This document shows, one piece after another, positions 58,834-64,000 of a stretch of 64,000 nt of DNA. Source of the stretch: Anoxybacteroides tepidamans (GTDB taxonomy: Bacteria > Bacillota > Bacilli > Bacillales > Anoxybacillaceae); the NCBI RefSeq assembly GCF_014201465.1, contig NZ_JACHEP010000014.1, forward strand, positions 17,118-81,117, given 5' to 3'. The notes under the pieces are model-generated. The model was not told the DNA's origin and searched no databases. It was given only the letters and a program-made list of their open reading frames with translations. The position numbers and the translations under genes are program-made. Numbering within the stretch: position 1 is the first letter of the stretch; every line of letters starts with the position of its first letter.

Positions 58834-61236
58834 ATGAAAAGTATTTCATTATTTGTTCAAGAGCTAAAATCGATGGCAACGAATCGAAAAGTGCTCGTTC
58901 CTGTGCTTGCAGTGTTGTTTATCCCCTTGTTGTATAGCGGGATGTTTTTATGGGCTTTTTGGGATCCGTATGCCCATTTAGATGAACTGCCGGTGGCTGT
59001 TGTCAATAATGATAAAGGAGCTGTATTTAACGGGGAAAAGCTTGAAATTGGGGATGAATTGGTAAAAAAATTGAAAGAAAACAAAAAGTTTGCGTGGCAT
59101 TTTGTGTCGGAAAAAGAGGCGGAAAAAGGGTTAAAACAACAAACATATTATATGGTTGTAAAAATTCCGGAAAACTTTTCGGAAAATGCGACAACGATTC
59201 AAGATGAACACCCGAAACGAATGACGCTTATCTACATGCCGAATGAGAGCTTTAACTTTTTATCGGCGCAAATCGGAAATACAGCAGTTGAAAAAATAAA
59301 AGAAGAGCTTTCGCATACGGTGACGGCTACGTATGCGGAAACGATGTTTGACAACGTGCAAAAGATGGCGAAAGGGCTTCAAGATGCAAGTGATGGTGCA
59401 AAGCAAGTGCATGATGGGGTTTCTGCCGCGAAAGACGGAGCTGTGAAATTACAAGACGGCCTTCATTCAGCAAAAGAAGGAAGCGGGCAGCTCAAGCAAG
59501 GTGCTAATGTTGCGAAAAATGGTGCAGCGGAAATTTATAAAAACTTAAAAGTATTGGCCGAAAAATCTCTTGCGTTTGAAAACGGCCTAAAATCAGCAAG
59601 TGATGGTTCAGAACGTTTAAACGGGGGCCTAAAACAGTTAAATGACGGATTTGTTCGCATGCAGGAAGGCCAATCGCAGCTGCTCGATGGGGCGAAACAA
59701 GTAGAAGATGGCACAAAACAGCTTTCCGGAGGGTTAAAGCAGTCGCTTGCCGGAATGGAGCAAATGAAAGAAAAAGTGCCGCAATTGACAACAGGTACAT
59801 TGCAGTTGAAAAACGGGGCTAGCAACCTTGCTTCCTCGTTGGAACAATGGAAACAAGGGGCGGAAAATACAAAAGCAGGCGCGGTGCAAGTCAGTGACGG
59901 ATTACAGCAAATCATTGCCCAACTGGATGCGATAATCGCTCAAACAGCAGATGCAAACGAAAAAGCAACATTGCAAACGTTAAAAAATAGTTTGTTGCCG
60001 TTATCTGAAGGAAGCAAACAAGTGGCTGGAGGAATGGCACAGCTTTCTGACGGAGCGGGTGCATTAAAGACAGGAGCGGATCAACTTGTTTCAGGTGCAT
60101 CTCAGCTCTATGAAGGCGGGCTTGCTTTCAACCAAGCGATCGAACAGCTTTTTGCAGGGCAACAAAAGCTTGTCGCAGGAGCTGATGCGCTTGTAGTAGG
60201 ACAAGGAAAAGTCGTCCAAGGGTTAACAGCGTTTGGTGAAAAAATGGCCGAAGCGAAAAATGGTGTATCCCAACTTGCTAGCGGAAGCGGTCAATTGTCA
60301 TCGGGGTTGCGCGAACTTGCAGATGGTTCAACTCGGTTACAAAATGGAGTTAGCCAGCTAGCTGCTGGGGCTGAAAAATTGTCAGGCGGAATGGCGCGGT
60401 TAGAAGGAGGAATTTCCCAACTTTCTAATGGTGTGAATCAACTTTCTGACGGCTCCGATCAACTTGTGGACGGCATGAAAAAACTTGATGACGGTTCAAA
60501 AGAACTAGCAGCTAAACTTTCTGACGGAGCGAAAAAAGCAGGCGACGTGAAAGCAAACAACGACATTTATCATATGTTTGCAGAACCGGTGAAAATGAAA
60601 AACGAACGAATTTACCACGTGCCGAATTACGGAACCGGATTCACACCGTATTTCTTATCATTAGGTTTATTTGTTGGCGCGCTTCTTTTATCGATCGTCT
60701 TTCCATTGCGCGAACCGGCAGGCATCCCAAGTTCTGGACTGAGTTGGTTTTTAAGCAAATTTAGCATTTTAGTTATTGTTGGCGTCATTCAGGCGTTGCT
60801 GGCCGATACAGTGCTGCTTGCTGGCCTCGGACTTGACGTGCAAAGTGTACCGAATTTTATCATCTTTAGCATCATTACAAGCATTACGTTTATTACGTTA
60901 ATACAGTTCCTTGTAACGACATTAGGAGATCCGGGCCGGTTTGTTGGAATCATCATTTTGATTTTACAATTAACGACAAGTGCTGGAACGTTCCCGCTCG
61001 AGTTAATTCCGAAAACGTTACAGCCTTTCAACGCGTACTTACCAATGACATATTCTGTATTTGGTTTTAAAGCGGTCATTTCGAGCGGTGATTTTACGTT
61101 TATGTGGGAAAATATAGCGATCCTTGCGATTTTTATCGCCGTGTTATCGATCGGAACGATTTTATATTTTACTGTTCAACATAAACGGAAATTTTATACA
61201 ATGACGCAAAATATGACAGAAGCTCCTAAGGCATGA
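58834..61236 (+). CDS. yhgE: YhgE/Pip-family membrane protein with tandem glycine-rich heptad repeats
   Basis: Encodes 800 residues. An N-terminal helix (VLVPVLAVLFIPLLYSGMFLW) is followed by an extracytoplasmic N-domain (about 45-175) and a long repeat region (about 180-575). The repeats follow a seven-residue DGxxQLxxG pattern, for example GAKQVHDGVSAAKDGAVKLQ and GLRELADGSTRLQNGVSQLA. Five or six C-terminal helices resemble an ABC-2 permease. Relatives include phage infection protein Pip and parts of type VII secretion systems. The cargo is unknown. Its promoter carries TetR operator B. Confidence 0.92.
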   Translation: MKSISLFVQELKSMATNRKVLVPVLAVLFIPLLYSGMFLWAFWDPYAHLDELPVAVVNNDKGAVFNGEKLEIGDELVKKLKENKKFAWHFVSEKEAEKGLKQQTYYMVVKIPENFSENATTIQDEHPKRMTLIYMPNESFNFLSAQIGNTAVEKIKEELSHTVTATYAETMFDNVQKMAKGLQDASDGAKQVHDGVSAAKDGAVKLQDGLHSAKEGSGQLKQGANVAKNGAAEIYKNLKVLAEKSLAFENGLKSASDGSERLNGGLKQLNDGFVRMQEGQSQLLDGAKQVEDGTKQLSGGLKQSLAGMEQMKEKVPQLTTGTLQLKNGASNLASSLEQWKQGAENTKAGAVQVSDGLQQIIAQLDAIIAQTADANEKATLQTLKNSLLPLSEGSKQVAGGMAQLSDGAGALKTGADQLVSGASQLYEGGLAFNQAIEQLFAGQQKLVAGADALVVGQGKVVQGLTAFGEKMAEAKNGVSQLASGSGQLSSGLRELADGSTRLQNGVSQLAAGAEKLSGGMARLEGGISQLSNGVNQLSDGSDQLVDGMKKLDDGSKELAAKLSDGAKKAGDVKANNDIYHMFAEPVKMKNERIYHVPNYGTGFTPYFLSLGLFVGALLLSIVFPLREPAGIPSSGLSWFLSKFSILVIVGVIQALLADTVLLAGLGLDVQSVPNFIIFSIITSITFITLIQFLVTTLGDPGRFVGIIILILQLTTSAGTFPLELIPKTLQPFNAYLPMTYSVFGFKAVISSGDFTFMWENIAILAIFIAVLSIGTILYFTVQHKRKFYTMTQNMTEAPKA

Positions 61237-61257
61237 TCGCATTAGGAGCTTCTTTAT
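61219..61257 (+). terminator. Terminator of yhgE
   Basis: GAAGCTCCTAA pairs perfectly with TTAGGAGCTTC around 12 bases, followed by TTTAT. It overlaps the stop codon. Confidence 0.82.
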
Positions 61258-61280
61258 CAAAAAAATTTTGATGTTACTAG

Positions 61281-61309
61281 TTGAATGTTTGGACAAAGTA
61301 CATTATAAT
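61281..61309 (+). promoter_or_regulatory. SigA promoter of the LacI-type regulator
   Basis: TTGAAT (61281-61286) and TATAAT (61304-61309) are 17 bp apart. The predicted start coincides with a cre-like operator. Confidence 0.7.
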
Positions 61310-61315
61310 TCAAAT

Positions 61316-61330
61316 ATGAAAACGATTTCA
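61316..61330. promoter_or_regulatory. cre/LacI-type operator at the regulator promoter
   Basis: ATGAAAACGATTTCA fits the cre consensus WTGNAANCGNWNNCW at every position. It overlaps the predicted transcription start, so CcpA or the regulator itself could repress there. Confidence 0.7.
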
Positions 61331-61378
61331 GTAACCGGGGTGGTGCTGCATTTTTGCAAGCAAGGAGGGTAAGTAAGC

Positions 61379-62392
61379 ATGTCAACGATTGAAGATGTAG
61401 CCAAATTGGCAGGGCTTTCGCGAACGACGGTATCAAGGGTGATTAACAATCATCCGTATGTATCTGAAGATAAGCGGAAATTAGTCATTGAAGCGATGAA
61501 TCAGCTCGGATATGTTCCGAACTCTTCCGCTAGAAGTTTGCGAAGCCAAAAAACGGATGTCATTGCGCTATTTGTTCCGAGAATTATGAATCCGTTTTTC
61601 AGCCAATTAGTGGAGTCGATGGAAATCGCGGCTGCTGAGCAAGGCTATCAACTCATCATTTGTCAGACGAGATATTCGCCCGAAAAAGAATTAAATTACA
61701 TGAATTTGTTAAAAATGAAACAAGTAGATGGTGTAGTTCTTGCGTCGATTCAAAATGACTGGAAGGTGCTTGAGCCGTTTTTAGATTACGGTCCGATCGT
61801 GCTATGCAACGAATTTGACGAACAAGCAAATGTTCCATCTGTGATGCTTGATCAAGTGCACGGAGCGTATATAGCGACAAAGCATTTGCTTGAACAAGGC
61901 CATCGCCGTATTGCATATTGTCGCGGCAGCACGCGAAGCAATGTCGCTAGCCATCGTGAACTCGGGTTTCGCAAAGCGCTTGCGGAATACGGAATTGAGT
62001 TTGACGAGCAGTATGCGTTCCGCGATGCGTTTCATAGCGAAGATGGGAGACGCGTGTTCCATCAAATGATAGCGCTTTCTAATCCACCAACTGCTGTATT
62101 TACAGGCAGCGACGAAGTAGCGGCCGGAATTATTTCGGAGGCGAACAAGCACGGATGTAGCGTTCCTGAGCAATTGGCGGTAGTGGGATTTGACAATCAG
62201 GAGATTACGGAATTAATGAAACCAACGATCACAACCGTTCATCAACCAGTCGACAAAATGGCGCAAAAAGCACTGGAAGTCATGATCGAAAAAATTCACT
62301 CTCGAAAGTATAAGCAGCGCGAAGTATATGAATTTCCACTCAAACTGATCGTAAGAGAGTCGACGGTTTCAAACAAGCTTGCAAAATTGTAG
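61379..62392 (+). CDS. LacI-family sugar-utilisation regulator (MalR-like)
   Basis: Encodes 337 residues. The N-terminal helix-turn-helix and hinge read TIEDVAKLAGLSRTTVSRVI and NSSARSLRSQKT; the periplasmic-binding-like effector domain follows (about 60-330). AAGGAGGG precedes ATG 61379. It lies directly upstream of a sugar-binding lipoprotein gene, so it probably regulates that importer. Inducer sugar is not determinable; maltose or trehalose is the best guess from the binding protein family. Confidence 0.88.
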   Translation: MSTIEDVAKLAGLSRTTVSRVINNHPYVSEDKRKLVIEAMNQLGYVPNSSARSLRSQKTDVIALFVPRIMNPFFSQLVESMEIAAAEQGYQLIICQTRYSPEKELNYMNLLKMKQVDGVVLASIQNDWKVLEPFLDYGPIVLCNEFDEQANVPSVMLDQVHGAYIATKHLLEQGHRRIAYCRGSTRSNVASHRELGFRKALAEYGIEFDEQYAFRDAFHSEDGRRVFHQMIALSNPPTAVFTGSDEVAAGIISEANKHGCSVPEQLAVVGFDNQEITELMKPTITTVHQPVDKMAQKALEVMIEKIHSRKYKQREVYEFPLKLIVRESTVSNKLAKL

Positions 62393-62414
62393 CTTAAGGG
62401 TATGGGATCGATAT

Positions 62415-62429
62415 CTGAAATCGTTCACA
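62415..62429. promoter_or_regulatory. cre-like site before the binding-protein gene
   Basis: CTGAAATCGTTCACA fits the cre consensus except at the first base. It lies 20 bases before the start codon. Confidence 0.5.
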
Positions 62430-62449
62430 ATAATATAGGGGGTATACTT

Positions 62450-63763
62450 ATGAAAAAAGCGATGAAAGTATCTTCTGCTATGTTAGCGCTTACACTTGGA
62501 TTGGCGGCATGCTCTAGCGGTCAAAATGCCACAGATAAAGCAAAAGATAAAAACGATACAAAAACAGCAGATCAATCAGGCGAAGTTGTGAAAATCGTTT
62601 ATGCACGCGGTCAAGATTCGACAAAAGCGACAGAAAAAATTATTGAAGCATTCGAAAAATCTCATCCAAATATTAAAGTAGAGTTCCGGGAAATGCCTGC
62701 AGATACAGGAAAACAACACGATGCATATGTCACAATGTTAAATGCTCAATCGTCTGAAATTGATGTGATGGATCTTGACGTAGTTTGGCCAGCGGAATTT
62801 GCGCAAGCAGGCTATACGTTGCCGTTAGACCGTTTCATTGAGCAAGACGGAATCGACTTAAGCAAATATAACCAAGGGGCATTAGCTGCTGGTAACTTTA
62901 ACGGCAAACAATGGGCGATGCCAAAATTCATCGACGCCGGGATGTTGTTCTATCGCACAGACCTTGTTCCGCAAGATAAAGTGCCAAAAACGTGGGATGA
63001 GTTATTAGCAACAGCAAAAGAACTAAAAGGAAAAGGCGGCACTCAATTCGGTTATTTAATGCAAGCAAAACAGTACGAAGGATTAGTATGTAATGCAGTT
63101 GAATTTATCGCTTCGTACGGCGGAAAAATCGTGGATGAAAACAATAACGTTGTTGTTAACAGCCCAGAAACCATTAAAGGTTTGAAAAAGATGGTGGAAA
63201 TCGTCAAATCTAACGTTGTGCCAAGCAATATTACAACATTTACAGAACCTGAATCGCATACAGCGTTCATCGAAGGACAATCGCCATTCATTCGCAACTG
63301 GCCTTACCAATATGCGTTAGCGAACGATAAAGAACAATCGAAAATTGTTGGTAAAGTCGGCGTAGCGCCGCTTCCAGCAGGTGACAAAGGTTCAGCGGCG
63401 ACATTAGGCGGATGGATGACAGCGATCAACAAATATTCAAAACATCCGAAAGAAGCTTGGGAATTCGTGAAATTTATGACAGGACCAGAAGGCCAAAAAA
63501 TCTCAGCGATTTATGGCGGTTTAGCACCAACACTTCCAGAATTGTTTAAAGATCAAGATATTTTAAAAGCCAATCCGTTCTTTGCTGAAGAAGGATTTGT
63601 TAACGCTTTAAATGCGGCAGTGCCACGCCCGGTTGTTCCGAACTATCCAGAAGTATCAGAAATTATCCAAATCAACGTATCAAAAGCTATTGCAGGACAA
63701 TTAACAGTTGAGCAAGCGGTTGCCAACATGGAAAAAGAAATTAAGGCAGCATTGAACAAATAG
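62450..63763 (+). CDS. Sugar ABC transporter substrate-binding lipoprotein
   Basis: Encodes 437 residues. A lipoprotein signal ends in LAAC with Cys21; a Lys/Asp-rich linker (about 22-45) follows. The mature part belongs to the family-1 extracellular solute-binding proteins of the trehalose/maltose type (FEKSHPNIKVEF, DVMDLDVVWPAEFAQAG, AMPKFIDAGMLFYRTDLV). It captures an oligosaccharide outside the cell. ATG 62450 follows AGGGGGT. Permease genes are expected beyond the window; no ATPase is visible here, so MsmX at 32.8 kb is a plausible partner. Confidence 0.92.
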   Translation: MKKAMKVSSAMLALTLGLAACSSGQNATDKAKDKNDTKTADQSGEVVKIVYARGQDSTKATEKIIEAFEKSHPNIKVEFREMPADTGKQHDAYVTMLNAQSSEIDVMDLDVVWPAEFAQAGYTLPLDRFIEQDGIDLSKYNQGALAAGNFNGKQWAMPKFIDAGMLFYRTDLVPQDKVPKTWDELLATAKELKGKGGTQFGYLMQAKQYEGLVCNAVEFIASYGGKIVDENNNVVVNSPETIKGLKKMVEIVKSNVVPSNITTFTEPESHTAFIEGQSPFIRNWPYQYALANDKEQSKIVGKVGVAPLPAGDKGSAATLGGWMTAINKYSKHPKEAWEFVKFMTGPEGQKISAIYGGLAPTLPELFKDQDILKANPFFAEEGFVNALNAAVPRPVVPNYPEVSEIIQINVSKAIAGQLTVEQAVANMEKEIKAALNK

Positions 63764-63781
63764 TCGCTGTTCAACGATTCC

Positions 63782-63830
63782 GTTAGCCTTCAGATCGCTG
63801 TTCTGTCAGCGCTGAAGGCTAACATCCTTT
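63782..63830 (+). terminator. Hairpin after the binding-protein gene
   Basis: GTTAGCCTTCAG pairs perfectly with CTGAAGGCTAAC around about 18 bases, followed by ATCCTTTAT. The T-run is weak, so it may be partial termination or an mRNA-stabilising stem. Confidence 0.6.
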
Positions 63831-63909
63831 ATCACGAGTGTTGATTATCCATTATTTTACTAAAAAACATAGAATCATATGGCTGAACATAAGCTTTTCT
63901 GCCTTTTCC

Positions 63910-63991
63910 CTCGAACAAGAACGCCGGCGGGCAAATGTCATTTGCCCGCAAAGCGTTCATTGTTCGAGGAGGGCATGCGTACAGCATGCCC
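63910..63991. repeat. Large nested inverted repeat and second hairpin at window edge
   Basis: CTCGAACAA pairs with TTGTTCGAG (63910-63968), enclosing GAACGC/GCGTTC and then CGGGCAAATG/CATTTGCCCG. A separate hairpin GGGCATGC/GCATGCCC follows (63971-63991). Neither has a T-run. They could be mRNA-stability elements between the binding-protein and permease genes, or a repeat element. Confidence 0.65.
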
Positions 63992-64000
63992 AGTCGGCAA

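Overview
The window looks like a chromosomal segment from a thermophilic member of the Bacillaceae, most likely Anoxybacillus or a close Geobacillus/Parageobacillus relative. Evidence: strong AGGAGG-type ribosome binding sites with many TTG/GTG starts; a 32-residue CydS almost identical, as I remember it, to the third subunit of the Geobacillus thermodenitrificans bd oxidase; alpha/beta SASP and YjcZ-type sporulation genes; and long stretches of Bacillus subtilis gene order (yhaX-hemZ-yhzC-yhaQ/P-yhaM-yhaL, serC-trpP-scoC-yhaI-prsA-hit-ecsAB-hmoB-yhaA, hemEHY-yhgD-yhgE). I saw no insertion sequence, prophage, CRISPR array, rRNA or canonical tRNA. Species identity is inference.

Layout. 1-1.3 kb: ammonium transporter and P-II protein (minus strand) behind a consensus promoter overlapped by two GlnR/TnrA-type boxes. 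1.4-4.6 kb: a DUF202 protein, then a cytochrome bd oxidase operon (small membrane ORF, cydA, cydB, cydS). 4.7-11.3 kb: an MFS transporter and a reactive-sulfur cluster resembling B. subtilis yrkDEFHIJ, with two DsrE proteins, glutaredoxin, a CstR-type repressor with Cys31/Cys60, TusA, two single rhodaneses, TusA-rhodanese, rhodanese-persulfide dioxygenase and a TauE/SafE exporter. CstR-like operators (ATACC...GGGTAT) recur through it. 11.3-14.0 kb: two VOC proteins (one CatE-like with an MhqR-type operator), a small monooxygenase and an EamA transporter. 14.0-15.4 kb: a flavodoxin relic, then a manganese (yybP-ykoY) riboswitch controlling a DUF1232 protein and a TerC/MeeY-type Mn exporter. 15.5-18 kb: a CstA-type pyruvate/peptide transporter and YbdD partner, with three 9-bp repeats at 21-bp spacing upstream. 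18-22.7 kb: a PanE-like reductase, a GH13 alpha-glucosidase, a DinB protein and an RlmI-like methyltransferase.

22.8-30.4 kb is a TPP-riboswitch operon: tenA, the HMP ECF importer ykoEDC, tenI, thiO, thiS, thiG, thiF. 30.5-35.6 kb holds small genes, a CNNM/HlyC transporter, sspB behind an unusual cloverleaf-like leader, MsmX with a cre box, and a PucR-type regulator. 35.7-54.5 kb is the B. subtilis-like yhe/yha/ecs block, including trpP with a predicted TRAP-binding leader, scoC, prsA, hit, ecsAB, hmoB and an M20 amidohydrolase. 54.6-61.3 kb is the coproporphyrin-dependent heme pathway (hemE, hemH, hemY) followed by a TetR regulator and a giant YhgE/Pip membrane protein sharing a matched operator pair. 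61.3-64 kb: a LacI-type regulator and a sugar-binding lipoprotein, followed by hairpins at the window edge.

The most noteworthy items are the cloverleaf-like element upstream of sspB, the LytTR-like 21-bp repeats before cstA, the CstR regulon with its Rhd-PDO fusion, the extra 30-residue membrane ORF before cydA, the tandem-hairpin Mn switch, the repeated motif between hit and ecsA, and the TetR/YhgE operator pair.
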